Of a DNA stretch of 64,000 nt, positions 23,701 through 38,519 are shown piece after piece (the stretch's first letter is position 1; each line of letters opens with the position of its first letter). Made by a program: the position numbers and the translations under genes. The notes under the pieces were generated by a model that did no database searches, was not told the DNA's origin, and worked only from the letters and a program-made list of their open reading frames with translations. Source of the DNA: Otis tarda (taxonomy: Eukaryota; Chordata; Aves; Otidiformes; Otididae); the NCBI GenBank assembly GCA_026413225.1, contig CM048552.1:215102553-215166552 (forward strand), written 5' to 3'.

Positions 23701-26700
23701 CTCCTCCGTGGCAGAAAGTAAAGACTTTGCTATTTTTATGCATGCAAAATCTTTGATCCCTGTCAAACAGTGAAGCTGGTTCAAGAGTTTGTCCCAGGAA
23801 AAAATCTCACCTCACCCTTGTCATTTGGATTGCAGCGGCACAGAATGCTCTGGCAGAAATCGCTGGGATGAGGTGCAGGGGAGAAAGTACAGGAGATCCA
23901 GTCTGCTAAAAAGATCAGCATAGGCACGCACTTTGCGACAAAAATCAATCAGTTCTGTGTTTGTGGAATGAGGGAACGGAAAGCTGGGAGGCGTACAAGG
24001 GTGCAGGCATTGGAGGCTCCCAGAGCCAAACCAGCTGTGACGGTTATCACTGGAGGTAAGGGGTGAGGAAGAAATCTGATGTGCAGAATCCTGGAGGTGC
24101 CAGGGTTGCCAGAAGGTTCAAGAGGTGCCTCTGCTGTCGAGGGAGAGCTCCTGGGATGTAGGTGTGAGACAGAAATCATGCGTAACGCCTTTACATTTGT
24201 CTTTGCTCTGCAGTTTCTTGGTGTTTGAGGAGCTAGCTCAGATAAAACTCTGCAGCGTCCTCCGATGTCAAGACACCGCTAGCCTCACTAAGGGATCTGT
24301 TGATAAGAAATTTGTTGTTTATCTCTTTATGTGGTACTCAGTCTTTTGTAGTCAAACTTGAACAAGTTTTTCGTATTTCCTCTGTCTCATATCTCTTCTA
24401 CAACTGTGAATGAAAGTTCTTGAAGTTGTCAGGGCAGTGTGAACGTGTTTGTGTATCAACACTTTCCCGTTCAGCGTGAAGGTGACTTCAGCTGGTGACC
24501 GTGCCATGGCACAGCTTCCAGTTCCGTCAAGTCAAAGGTTTTTTTTTTAAATTTATTCCAAAGTTTCTCTCTCTCTGTGAATCCCTCTATAGAAACACTA
24601 CATCTGCAGCTGAAATGGCTCTCCAAAGAGGTGCCAGTATCCACCTGGTAATGCTCTGAAGTCCATTCTTCGGCAGAAAGCGCAAAAACAGTTTAAAAAA
24701 TTCAGCTCAACCGAATTTCACGAGTAGGAATAGGACTAGCTTTCCAGTTGAGAAATTGCTTATTGGTGATACAGAGTCAGTTCCAGATAAGGACACAGCA
24801 AAGAACTGCACTTAATACTGGGGGGAAAAAATCTGTTTAATTCCAGTACAACCTGTACCCTGTAAGAGGTAGCTTTTATAGACAGACTTGGCCAAGGTAA
24901 GCTCTGTGATGGATCTCCAGAGAGATTCTAACTGGGAAACGAATGGATGTGAAGGCCACGGGGAAGGTGAAGCTGGAACACCATGTGCTGCACTATTTCC
25001 AAGAGCACCCATCTCCTGTTTTGAAAAGAAGGGGCGGCTGGCTGAGAGGCTGTTCGTTTTTTCTCCTGTGAATTTTTACAGCACGTATTTCTGCTCACCC
25101 CCTTTAAAAATGTACTGTCTTCATCTGCTCCCTTTCTTCATCCTGCACAAGGGTCTTCTCTGCTGTCTTGCCGTTGGAAATGTTCTGCCCTGATGCGTAG
25201 AAGACAGCTTGTACTTGTGCTGTTGTGTCTGCACAGTGTGGAAACAGAGAACTTTAATCTGTGGGTGAGGATGAAGCATCCTTTTAATGCACGTTTAGAA
25301 CTAAGGCTTTGGAAGCAGGGCTGAAAAGGTGCCGTGGATAAAGACCAGCACTAGACTTACATGACCTGAGTGGATGGACTTCCAAAAAATGGATTTTTCT
25401 CAACTGGGTCTTCAAGAAGATGGTTTGAATACATAAAAGCACAGTATGGATTGAAAACAAGTGTTTGGTGCTTGAGGATTTTGCTGGCTCAAGCTTTCTG
25501 TTCATGCTGATTGGTCACTTATTGTTGTACAGCTTTTATTTCCCATGATTGTTTCTCTCTTTTTATTTCTTTCTGCGACCATTTTGGGGAAAAATAAATA
25601 TGCTGCTTTTGTGAATATCATTATGGATGTTTCGCTGAGCTCTGTTTCACCTGCTGACATATACAACCTGCGTGAAAGATCATTTCTGTTTGTGTGTGCT
25701 GCTAATTCTTTTTTTTTTTTCTTTTCTTCCCAGGGGATCTACAAGTACCTCGAGAGGTGTTTTTCAGACTTTAAGCAGAGAGGCTTTGTTGTTGGATATG
25801 ACACACGAGGTCAGGTGACCAGCAACTGCAGCAGTAAGAAGTATGAGTATTGATTACGCTTGCAAGACTAGAAATTGAAATTGTGGCTTGAAATGCGTTC
25901 CATTCTATCAGAATACTTTTGTCACGAACTGCACGCACTTTCCCCTCCCTTAGCCTGTTTAAATAGTGATGATGAGAGGCATGGACTAAAGCCTTTGTAG
26001 TTCCCGTTGCCAGCAAACGTGGAACGTAAGGCTGGTCACTTCTGCAAAGAATTTGCAGTCTAAATGCACAAGAATGTTAGGCAGACGTTAAATGTATCTG
26101 GAGAGAAATCTGAATGTGAAGGTAAATTCAGAATACAGACATCTAGCTAGAAATCACAAAATATTAATGCACTTTTTTTAACACCGTCATTCTTTTGCAT
26201 TACGCATCTGATTTAAGTTTGGGGGGGAAGAATTCTAGGTGCAGCCTGCTGTCACCCAGTATTTTGATACCCTTATGTGGTCCACGCTCTCAGTGTATTT
26301 CCACACTGGGAATATCTCGCCTGGAGTGCTTAAAACATAGACTTTCAGTGATGCCAAATTGTGGGTTTTTTTCAGGGAAAGAGGAGAGGGGGTCTCTAAA
26401 ATAATTACTTTCTGGATTCCGTGAGAAATCCTAATCCCTTGTCATTTGGGGAGCAAAACATAATTTGTAATGGCGTGCTTTACAAAGAAACCGACCCTGT
26501 TGCTGATTATTCTTTAGTTAATTAGTAGTTAATGTCGTTGTTATAGTTAATCGTTGCAACTAATGTAGGAATTTTTAAAGTATTTTACATCCCTACAGCA
26601 TCAAATGTTGACAAAAAGCTCTTGGAATAATAGAGCACAGAATCTAGTGGCTGTGTTCCGAGAGCTTCTCCATTCCCCTGAAGTCTGCCTCTCCACACCT

Positions 26701-29700
26701 TCCTGTCTGGTCTTCAGATACGTGTGGTGTTATCTGCCAGGCTTTGGCATCAGGATTTTAAACTCCTCTGTTATTTTCAAGGCTGTTACCCAAATTTTCT
26801 GGGTTATGCACAGCTTAAAAGTGTGCAAATGTAAGAAAAACATTCCTTTTAAGCCACGTAAAGCTTGGAATTTGGACTTGATGGCAGCACAGTCATCATG
26901 AGGGTAGTGGAGCAGTGTCCCAGGTTGCCCAGAGAGGCGGTGGATGCCCCATCCCTGGAAACATTCCAGGCCAGGTTGGCCGGGGCTGTGAGCAACCTGA
27001 TGTGGTTGGAGATGTCCCTGCTCCTGGCAGGGGGTTTGGACTGGGTGGGCTTTGAAGGTCCCTTCCCACCCAAAGCCTTCTGTGATTCTATGTTTCACAT
27101 GCCAAAGGGGCAAATCGGTTCTCAGCTACGTGTTTCTTTTGCCCCCTTGGACTGATGCGTAGCTATAATAGCACTAAAATCAAGTTGAACCTCCCCAAAA
27201 GAGTGTTTTCAGTTGGATCAGCGTGCTTGTCCAGCACTTTGTGAGCAGGAGCGTCCTTTTGCATCAGTTCCCGTGCCGAGGGAGATGGCACACCGTCCGG
27301 CTGTATCCTGTAATTAAGTTGATGTAAACCGTTATGATACACAAGCAAAATTTCCGTAGCTTCAACTATAAGCTGAGCTCTCAAACTTTTAAGTGGTTTC
27401 AGGTACGTTTGATAAGTGTTGTAGCGAAATTCTGAGGAGCTGGAGCTTAGACTCACAGTACGCTCAGCGTGGGAGATAAGGAAGCAAGTATTAATGCTGA
27501 TCCGTAAAAACGAGCAAAGCAGACTGACACTATTTCATCTCTCATCTGTTTTGACTCCCCATTAACTGCTGAGCTGTGTGGGGCTCACTCGAAAAGAACA
27601 GCTTCATATCAACAGTTACCTGGAAAAGAATGAGTTCCCCCACTGCTTGAGAGGAAAAATTGATCATAAAGGCCAGGTTTAACAACACGGGTGCTGTTAC
27701 TATTTCTAAACTTTCTGGAATAAGAGCATGCTGGTTGGACCAAGTATATTTTAGGAAAAGGTCAGCTTCACGGATATTGTCTGAAGCTGCCGAGCAAGGC
27801 TGGCAAACAAGCTGAACCCTTTTCCAAACCTGCTGTTGCAGACATCTGGCACTGTAAACTTTCTGGGAGATTGATTCTGTCCTTGAGTGAAGGACGAGTG
27901 TCACACCGGCAGGTTCTGTATCTTTTTGAGATCACTGGGTTATTTACGTGGTTGGCCAAAGTGCCTTGTGCTTTTCAAGCCGCAAATAAAAGCCCTGTCT
28001 TGGATTCTGTAACCTGGAAACTGTATTACATTCACTGTGTAAACTGTAGGGTACTATAAGAAAAAATAAATCGAGAAACAAGTGCAATGAAGGTTACGGT
28101 AGTGCCGTGGAGCTGTTGGATTGTCGTGGGGAGCTGCGTTGACTGAATGCTTCCTTTCTCTCGTCGGTAGGCTGGCCAAGCTCACGGCGGCGGTCCTGCT
28201 GGCTAAAGACGTACCCGTGTACTTCTTCTCCACCTACGTCCCCACGCCGTTTGTGGTGAGTCACCTTCTCTCCTGTGTTGTGGAACCATGCAGTTAGAGG
28301 AGTATTGGAAAGCTTACTAAAAATGTAAACTAGCAATTTTCTTCTCAAATTCTGTTATTTAAAGAGAAAAATAGGGGCAGCTTGGTACACTTGGATCTTC
28401 GAGTAGGCTGTGACAAGGATGGCACTGGATTTTTCTGTATAGAAAAATTCACATTTCACATTTCACTCACATTTCACTCTGAGCTGCCGTGTCAGGACTA
28501 AAGCCTTTGTAGTTCTCGTTGCCAGCAAACGTGGAACGTAAGGCTGGTCACTTCTGCAAAGAATTTGCAGTCTAAATGCACAAGAATGTTAGGCAGACGT
28601 TAAATGTATCTGGAGAGAAATCTGAATGTGCAGGTTTGCTCTGTTGGTTACAGGTGAAGCATTCTACTCTTCCATTTATGACACTCTCCTGAGTGTCACA
28701 AGGGTCAAAAATGATACTTACGTGTATGTAAATATATACACACATATAGGGGCTGTATGTTTTTGGACGTAAGACTGAACACCGCCTAGAATGGAAGAAA
28801 TGAAAGATTGCTTCTACTTTTGATATCTCACAAACCAGAGCTTTCTGGTTTTAGTCACGGAAGCTTTTCCTTACAGGGTTTTAAACCCTTATTTTTTATT
28901 CTGCAAGCTTTTCTAGCGTGCTGTGTATGCTGCAGGCCTTGTTTCAAGGGGAGGGCTGAAAGGACTGGATGCTCTTCACCTGGAAATACCTGCAGCATTT
29001 TTTTTTTTTTTTTCAACAAGCCTCTTGGTGAATTCCTTCGTTGTGTTTCAGCTTGCTTTCTCTTTCTCAAATACTGGTGTAATCTGAGCGTAGACTTTCT
29101 TTAGCTGGTCAGGTAACAATTCTGTTTAGGTAGTTGGGAAATAGAATAGTGTTCCTATGCAACAGAGGTGAAGAAACTTTCTGTTGCTAGCTACAGGAAA
29201 CAGAATGGTGAGCATTGAAGTACACAACTTTCAAATAAACTGGTGAAACATTAAGAGCCACTTCTCTTGTAGCATCCTCCTGCATAACGGTCCTAATAAT
29301 ACGATATTTTTGTGTCAGCTGCAGAACTCTTGGGTAAGTCGTCATTTCTGCCTTTCCTTTGTAGCCCTATGCCGTTCAGCAGCTCAAAGCCGTGGCTGGT
29401 GTGATGATCACAGCATCCCACAACCGGAAGGAGGACAACGGATACAAGGTAAGGCTTGAGCTTGAAATCCATAGCATATCGCGGCCAGCTGCTTTCCGGT
29501 ACTACCTGCGTGCCTTTGGCGTTCAGCTGTGTCTGGAGCCTGCGTGTGTGTACGTTAGAAGAAGTGATTTCAAGTAATTCATCCTTCTGTAACCTGAATT
29601 ACTCATGCTGTCTTCTGCAACTAGAACTGAAGACCACACTGCTTGTGTGTCTTGACCACAAGTCTTGTGACATTCTGTAGAGTCTAGTCAGCAGCTGAAG

Positions 29701-32700
29701 AAATGCTGAAGCAATTTATTATGTGTTCACTTCTTAGACTTAAGAATGAGTTTAAAACTAAGCTAAAACTTAGATGAATTTCATTTTGGAAGCTTGGAAC
29801 AGTATAACCATCTATGATAGCAAATGAAGTATTATAACACAGCATTTCCTTTGTAGACTTGACAGGAATCTGAACTAAACCCTAAACTTGGACTAAACTT
29901 AGTGTTCTAGAAGCTCAGTAGCAGGTCAGTGACTAATGGCAATGATAGGAAAGCCGTCTCTGCACAGAGATAGCTTTCTGAGGTGATGGTACTGCACTCG
30001 TCCTCTGCGAACAAGTTGTAAAGTATTTCTTCAGCCTTTACTTCTGCTTAGCTCTGGCGATGAATAAGAAAACAAGCCACATCGGTTCTCCAGGTGCTTC
30101 ATTTATCAAGAAGCTGTTATGTTTGTGTCTTCTGATACAAAGCAGTTCAACTTTTGTCAGAATATTTTCTACTCTTTCACAAGAATTGTTTTATCTTTCA
30201 CTGTTTCCCCTGTGAATTCAGCAGCTTTTGAAGGTTTCCGATAATTCTAACCAAACTTTACAGGCCCATAGTTTTGAAGATACTGAGTGTCTGTGGGTTT
30301 CATGAAAGCCAGCAGGCAAGAAAAAAAGAGAGAAAGAGTAAAAGGCTGCCCTGTGTACTCAGCCATACTACTGGAAGCAAACTGTGGGAAAACTGGCATC
30401 TAAATAATTACCTAACAAAGAGTTTTTATAGTTCAGGGTTTTATAGTGTTTCCAGCTGAAAGATTATAGCTGTGCAGTGACGGAAAAACATGTACCTTGG
30501 CACACTGCTTATCTGTTTTACTGTGATTTGTTGTGCTTCTTTCTCAAAAGGAATGCCAGACCGTGTAGAAGGTAATGTTTTTCTTCTGTTGCAGTTTGCA
30601 CAACACCCTCAGATGTAAGTGCCGAGTTTCGGTTGCTCACGTCCCGATGATTTCAGTTGTAATAGCTGAACACCAGCTTTCTTGGAAATAGGTTGTGTTG
30701 CCAAGTAGCTATCGTTACATAACTAAAATCAGAACTATATGATGCCAAATTATTTCTGAGAATCGAACCAGTCTGGTGCTCGCCTTTTCTGTGTGACTTC
30801 AAGAAGCAGGAAGTATGCAGAATCATATCGCTAAAAGGATTTATGAAGTTGATAATCTTTGTAAATAAACTGTATCTTGTTTTCCTTAAACTTATACCAG
30901 GTCTATTGGGAAAATGGAGCGCAGATCACCTCTCCTCACGATAAGGAAATTATAAAATGTATAGAAGAGTGTGTTGAACCGTGGAATGGCTCCTGGAATG
31001 AGAATCTGGTAGACACCAGTCCCCTTAGACAGGATCCTCTGAAGAAAATCTGTGACTGTTACATGGAGGACCTGAAAAAGATCTGTTATCATAGGTATTG
31101 TATAAACCAAAGTGTACTTAAATTATGGGTTTTGAGCAAGCTCTGGGTTCCCTTCTCTGATGTGTCCTTAAATTATGCAGTCAGGATCACTGGGACTAAA
31201 CCATGCTTCTTGACGGTGAAGCAGCCTGCCTTTGGACACTAGGCTAAGGAAGGCACCCTGATGTGAACCATTTTATGCAAATGAATATGCTCAAAGAGCT
31301 CAGAATAAAATGCGGAAATTCAGAGTAAAGGGGAGATATATGTCCATGGAACAGAGGTGAGAAGATTGAGTTTAAAGGTGAGATGGGGCAGAGGACCAGG
31401 ATAAAAGGAGGAGGATGAATAATGTGGGTAGAGTAAAATCTTCAGGGTGGTGGATGAGCTCGAGTTTGATGCAGAAATTAACAGTTCATTCTTGGGAGAC
31501 TTTCAGCTGATTCAGCAGAAGGTAAATATCTAATTTTCCAGGAGAAGAAGCTTTAAACCAGCAATTTCTAGTGAAATTCCAAATGAGCACTTCTCACTCA
31601 TTCCTCCTTTGAAATTAATGCAGAGATCAGCAGAACAGTACAAAGTGTAATTCTTCCTACATGAAAGTAGTCCTGTTGAATAACTAAAATCTCACTGAAA
31701 TTCTTTTTTTTCCTTCTCAGGGAGCTAAACATACAAACAAATTTGAAGTTTGTTCATACCTCGTTTCATGGAGTTGGACACGACTACGTGCAGTTGGCTT
31801 TCAAAGCATTTGGCTTTCAGCCCCCCATTCCAGTACCTGAACAAAAAGATCCAGATCCAGACTTCTCTACTGTCAAATGCCCAAATCCTGAAGAAGGAGA
31901 ATCTGTGCTGGTATTTTTGTTTTTATTTCGTCAGATTTCGATGAGCTTTCCTCTGTTTGAACGTGATACTGTGTTAAAAACCAAATTGGGGAAGAGATCA
32001 GGGAGTACCTGCCTTTCAGCTGTGTTAGTACAGTGGGCAGTCCATGTGAGATTTTCTTTCACTGCGTGTTTTATGTAATTAAGGAGGAAGATTATGGGTT
32101 TATTTGCTCTTGTGATTATTTTCTTTTTATTTATTTCCCTCTCCCTCTTCTCCTACCAGGATTTGTCACTGAGGCTTGCAGAGAGAGAAAACGCTAAAGT
32201 AGTAGTGGCTACTGATCCAGACGCAGATAGACTGGCAGTGGCAGAACAGCAGAAGTGAGTGACGGGACCTTTTATTTTCTCTCTTTCTGCAGAAGAGGTA
32301 GTGAAAATTGCAGAATGTCCCCAGATGGCAGACAGACACACACCTTCAGCCCACTTTTTCCTGTTGTGACTTAGATACTTTGGTATTTTTCTCACTAGCT
32401 TCATCTTTAGCTCCACCTGAAGTAATGTATTTTAAGTAAAATCAGTTAATAACTCTGAAAAAATTAAATACTTGCCAGTCTTACAGTAACTTAAGTAAAA
32501 AGTTGAGTGGTTACTAAAGACAGTAAAATCTTGTTGATATTGTTTTTTCGCTTCTATTAGGCAAACAAATTCTGCCTTGGGACAGTTAGCTGTTACGGGC
32601 TTTTTTTGTCTGAGGTTTTTTTTTTCCTTTTGGCTTCTTCATATTGAATAGAAATTATTTTTCTTCCACTAACAGGCCAAAATTCTGATCGTGGTGTAAG

Positions 32701-34267
32701 TAACTGTCTGTAACGCGCGGTTGCACAGGCGTTGCCTGGCTGCAGTGTATAGACTGGTAGACTTCTGTTTGATAGATTAAAACCACCTAAACTGTTTTAA
32801 AGCTGGCAGTAAGGATACTCAGTTGGTATCTTTGCTTGCTAACAGGTTGCACTGGGCTTGTAAATCCCTGAGACGTGGTATATGTGGAGTGCCGTTAGTA
32901 CGGTGGCTGTGTATAGAGCAGCTTGTCAGTAGCGCGCTCCGATTCCTGTGACCGCAGAAAACGTCTCCCCCTGAGCGGATGCTCCTGGGAATCCTGAAAG
33001 AGCTCTTGTGTTTTCTGCCCTGCCTGCAGCGGCTGCTGGAAGGTGTTCACTGGCAACGAGCTGGCGGCTTTGTTCGGGTGGTGGATGTTTTCTTGCTGGA
33101 AGGAAAGCTGCTCCCGGGATGCTGATGTGAAGAATGTTTACATGCTCGCCACCACAGTCTCCTCGAAGATTTTGAGGGCAATTGCACTTAAAGAGGGGTT
33201 TCACTTTGAGGTAAGTATGGTTTTTATGATGTCGTCTTGGCAGAGTACAGTCTAATTGCCACATTCTCCATCTAGCCCCTCAACTTACAACTTTACAAAA
33301 TGACGAGTAGACAGATAATTTTTTTTTTTTTTTGGCTGGGAATTTTTATGCATTCCAATTTTAGTTCCTGCGTTCAAATTAAATACTTGCTCTGATTTCT
33401 GAGACTGTTGGATGTTAGCTGTAAGAGATGCAAGTGCTCCAAAGCTTAGCCTAAACATACAAAGATCAAAGGCTCGTTTAATACGTGTTTTAATTAAATC
33501 CGTGTGTAGTAGGAAAAGAGTATTTTGCCAAACAATAAGGAATCAAAAATGAAAATTGAAAGCTTTTCACCGTTTTGAGTGACTGTCTAGAGATGCTTAA
33601 TCAGGTTGAATATCACTGCCTTCTACTGAATTTCATTGTCTCACTAAATACAATTCAATACGATACAATACAAATGTTCATATTTTTTTTCTGGAAAAGG
33701 GACACGTTTATCTGAAAAAAAAAAAAAAAAAAGCTAGGAATTTACGGAACCCCTTGGTCTCCTCTAAAAGCTTCCTCTCTTTGTACCTTCTCTCCAAGAA
33801 GGACCGTTTCTAAGCTTTGGACTGCTTTTGCATGATTTGAAGAACACAGGCAGTTAACATTTCTCTTAACTTTTCCTTTTGAATAACTTTGTACTGTTGT
33901 CTCATCTGCTGAGCGCCACGGAAGATCTTCCCTGATCCTGGAGAGAACCACAGCCTCTCAGGCTTACCCCTTGATTTGGTGTTCAGGTCCTAGTTGAGTA
34001 TTCGGGAGTGAAATGCTATCCACTGCCTTTTTGCCTTGGATTCATAATCTGTACCGGAGATACGACTTGTCTAATGTTTGTCTTTACTGTTCTTATTCTG
34101 CTGGTCAATTAATTAGATTTAAATTCAGGAAAAATTATTTCAAGAAAATAAGAAAAATGTCCTTAAACTTTATTTTGGCTCTGCAACAATCATTGTCATT
34201 GACCCTAAAATTCAGAATGTGTGCTCTTTTCTCTTCCTTTCTTTTTTTGTGTTGTTTTAGTCTGAGG

Positions 34268-34299
<32 letters not shown>

Positions 34300-37200
34300 C
34301 CTTCTCTCTTTTCTCTGAACTTCCAAGTCAAGCACACAAGTTTCCCCTTCGAAGAAGCAACCTGGAAGAGAAAGGAGCAGTGGCTAAACTTTCTTCTTTG
34401 ACTTGAAACTGAATAGAAAATGGGTATTGAATGCACTTTTTTTTTTTCTGTTTCAGGAAACACTCCCAGGTTTTAAATGGATTGGAAGTAGAGTAAAAGA
34501 CCTTCTAGATAATGGAAAAGAAGTTCTCTTTGCATTTGAAGAGTCTATTGGTATGTATATTAATATCACTTTAAATTGTTGAGAACTTTGTTCTTGTAGT
34601 TACTCGTATGATGCTCTCATTGTCTTGCTGACAATCCTAATAAATGGTGTATGAATATTTATGATCCAACCAGATAATCTGATTCTGAAGCTTAATTTTC
34701 CCCGATCAATTTTTGATTTTTAGGCTTCATGTGTGGCACATCAGTGTTGGATAAAGACGGCGTCAGCGCGGCTGTGGTCACAGCTGAAATGGCAGCCTAC
34801 TTGGAGAGCAAGAACCTGACTCTGGCACAGAAACTCGTTGAGATATACGAAATGTAAGTTATATTTTTCACTAGTATGTTCTACTTGACTGTTTTGCAGC
34901 TGAGAATAAGCTAGTAAATATTTTTAATGCGTCCTTTGGATGTTTTCTCACTGTAAGGTGGTTTTTTTCTGATGCTATGATGGACTTCAGTTTTCAATGG
35001 TACAGCTACCGCTTGAATACAACATTTAAAATATTTACCCCATCTTTTGATATATCTATATTTTAGTTGTCTCTTTAAACACATCATATTTTCACTCAAC
35101 CACAGTCTGGGGGTTGTCAGAAGATGATGTGCTGCTCTTGCAGAGATTTGTAACAGAACAGAAGTTCAAGGAACGGCCTGTGTTCAGTAGCTGTGGACAC
35201 AATTCACGGCAATAAAATGAGCAATAAAATGAAGTTTCAATGTGCAAACACGGTTGCTGCACCTAGTGAGTGCTTGCTTTGGATCTAATTTGGGATAGTA
35301 GTTTTAACTGGGATGAAATAATCAGTCACCTTCCTCAAAGGCTGTTGAAATAATCTCCTGTTGTGGCTGCTCACGTGGTTATGGCAGACGATTTTTGGTG
35401 CCGTGGGAATGATTCTGTGTATTAATTTCCTGAGGGCTACCAAGGCTGCGCTTAGCCAAATGGTTGCCTTTTATTCCTTTAGATCCGAAATCTTTACTTG
35501 AATTTAAAAATAGCTTAAGATGATCTGAGTAATGCAGTGAAATCTGCTCCAGAGTCCAAACACTTGCCTATAAATATCGATTTCCACAGCTGTGAGAACT
35601 GCGTTCTTTTTCTGTTGTTGCTTTTCCAAACAAAGGCTTTCTTTAGGTACCAAATCTGCAGAAAACAACTGAATCTTGTCACTGAAAACATTAATCCGCT
35701 TGCAGGTATGGATGTCACATATCAAAGACTTCCTATTTCTTGTGCTACAATCCTCCTACCATCAAAAGGATATTTGAGAAGCTTCGGAACTTTGATGGCC
35801 CTCAGTCTTACCCAAGCTCTTGCGGTATTTACAATATATTGCACGTACGAGATATTACCACTGGCTACGACAGCAGCCAGCCAAATAAAACATCGGTGAG
35901 TTCTGAAGGATTTTTGCAGGAGAGGTTTTTGTTTTGGAAGAGACTGAAAGTTAAATCCACCCACAACTATGCAGAAAGATGTACTATGTCAAACCGTAAT
36001 TACCATCATCTATTAAGCGTGCTTAACGACATTTACTGGGGAGAAAAGCGCTTAAATGTGAAATGGCTTGGCTGTTGTGTTGACTGGTTTGATACAACAA
36101 TGGTTGAACTTGATTAGTTGAAGCGAGCTTGATGCTCCTGCAGCTCTTAAGCTGCCTAACAGGCTTCCAGGTGTTGGAATTCCAAAGGAAATAAGATGCA
36201 GTCCCGTTCTCCTGAAATATGGAGTCTGATCTAAGTGATTAGCCTGTCTGTTAGGCTGGAATGACTTGGTATATGTGGTGCAGGGGATCTCAGCGTGTTT
36301 ATTTAGCTTTGTAGGCGCTGAATGTCGTATTTAAAAAAAACAAAAGCAAAACCAAACCACCCCAGAATCAAAACCTCCCACATTTCTCTTAGTTGAGATG
36401 TTCTGTAATGAAGTGTTGTTGTTTACATAGGTGCTGCCAGTGAGCAAAAACAGCCAGATGATCACTTTTACGTTTCAAAATGGCTGCGTTGCCACCCTTC
36501 GGACAAGCGGAACGGAACCAAAGATCAAGTACTACGCAGAGATGTGCGCGCTGCCCGGACAGAGGTCGGTAGCCGGTCCGCGTGCGTGTTGCGAGGTGCC
36601 TTTGGGCTGAAGGGTTGGTGCTTGGGCATCTGTCCCCCTGCGTGGAGAGGGACTGCTCTGCTGCCTCCTCAGAGACCTCAGCTGACTGTTCCAGCGCGTT
36701 AAACTGGCCAGTGATGCGCATTCCTGCTCATCAGAGACCCCCTCTGTGGTGGATAGGGCAAAGAATTGAATTTTCAGTATCTACTACTGTAGGAGACTTA
36801 TTTTATTAACACAGTTCCTCATTTTAGAATTAAAAAGTGATGAAGTTCTGCTGCTGCTGGCAAGTATGCTTAAATCCAGGTGAATTCCTGTTGTAGAGGT
36901 CTCTTCCCTTCTGATAGCCACCTGGATTCAACTTCTTCCAGTTTAATTAAAAAGGAAAAAAAAATAGAGAGTATGTTTACACCATTGAAATCAGGAGTGT
37001 GAACAAGGAGCCTAGATTCTCAGTCTAGCTAACAGAGAGAAGCAGGCTCTTAAACGGGATTCCTAAGCTCAGTTGTGTGAGTACCCCTCCTTTGAGACTC
37101 ATCCCTGCATCCCTGTGGAGCAGAGAATGGAAAATAGCGTGGAGGGGCCTCTGATTCGCTAACTGTTTCTAATTATTGGCAGGAATTCAAGGTGAGCACA

Positions 37201-38488
37201 TCTTTATCACTGAATGTTTTGGCTTAGGCAGTCGGTGGATAGTGAGTGACCGTGGAACAACAGCAGGTCAGAGAAGTGGTAGAGTTCTACACCCCGGTTT
37301 TCTGAACGGCAGCTCTTACCAGCAGCTGGTGTTTATTTGGTCAGAGAGCTTTCTGGTTGTCTGGTGTATGAATGCCATTTTATGTGGGTACGAAAATCCT
37401 CACTTCAGTTGGAACGTGCTTCCGTAAAGCTGGGAGTGGGCAAGGCAGCATTTGGTGTAAGTGCTGAGGAGAAGGTAAGATACAGCTGTGGGAAACAGCT
37501 GCACCAGCAGGGAAGAAATAGATGCTAGAAATACTGCCCTTAGCCTCATCTTAACACCAACGAGGGCTGGACGAGTGAAAATAGTGGGGAGAGACGCAGA
37601 CTACCTGAGGATGCTTTGATACTGCGTTGGGGCTTTGCTGTTGTTCCTTCTGGTAAGTAGGAAAAACACATCGACCTTTAATTTTACAAATACCTGTGGT
37701 TAATGACAATTCTTATCTGGAGCGTGACATGGAAAAGCTTTGGAGCTTCCGCGGTTGAAGGCACCTCAAAAGGTACTCCTCTCCCTGAAAGCTTTGCACA
37801 TATTTCTCTGAGTTGCTGCTTCTTGCGGCATTTTTGGATATTTTCTTTGAAAGGAATTGGTGACCTGAGGGACAGCGATACATTGCCGGTTCCACAAATG
37901 AACAAAGCACATGTAAATAAGCCTGTTTTGCCTGTTCTCTGTGAAAAACAGGCTGAGTTCCTCTCCCTCCTGTGAGATTTTGGGGTTGGGAGAGGGATTA
38001 TGCATTTCTAGGAGTGTAGCAGTGCATTAGTGTCTGTGCATGTTGTGTTTTGATTCAAGTGAATGTCCGAGCGCTGAAGTAGGGAAAGGATCAGTTTATT
38101 ACGGTGTCTTCCTGTGAGCCGTGACACACTGCCTCGTTACTCAGTCCCCCTAAATTGCAAAATACAATCAGACGCCCTAGATGGGCATCCGGACGCCGTG
38201 TAGAGAAGAATATAGGAGATCTTCCTCTTCTATTATTAGCTTGTTCTTTCTTTTTAATCCATTTACAGTCTGTACCTGACCAGTCTTGCCTTGGTTTTGC
38301 AGTCACTGGTTCTTGCTAGCCCAGAGCCCTCTAGTGGCAATATTTTTTTTCTGTAATTTAATTAAATTAATTTAAATTAATACTGCAGTAGTCCCTGCTG
38401 AAAAGCAGCTTGTTAAAGCATGCAGGTAGGAGTCTCTGCACGTTGTTGCTGGTAGGAAACATAACAGAGCTAATCCATCACCATCACA

Positions 38489-38519
<31 letters not shown>

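Larger units (their letters stand above)
25841..28170 (+). other. PGM2L1: PGM2L1 intron 3
   Basis: About 2.3 kb, GTATGA to GGTAG. It holds copy 1 of the 136-bp duplicated block (25983-26118) and a CR1 fragment (26896-27092). Confidence 0.9.

Noticed and set aside
25834-25840. Upstream donor GTAAGA for exon 3
   Set aside because: It is closer to the donor consensus, but using it puts exon 4 out of frame; the GTATGA seven bases later keeps the frame and the family sequence.
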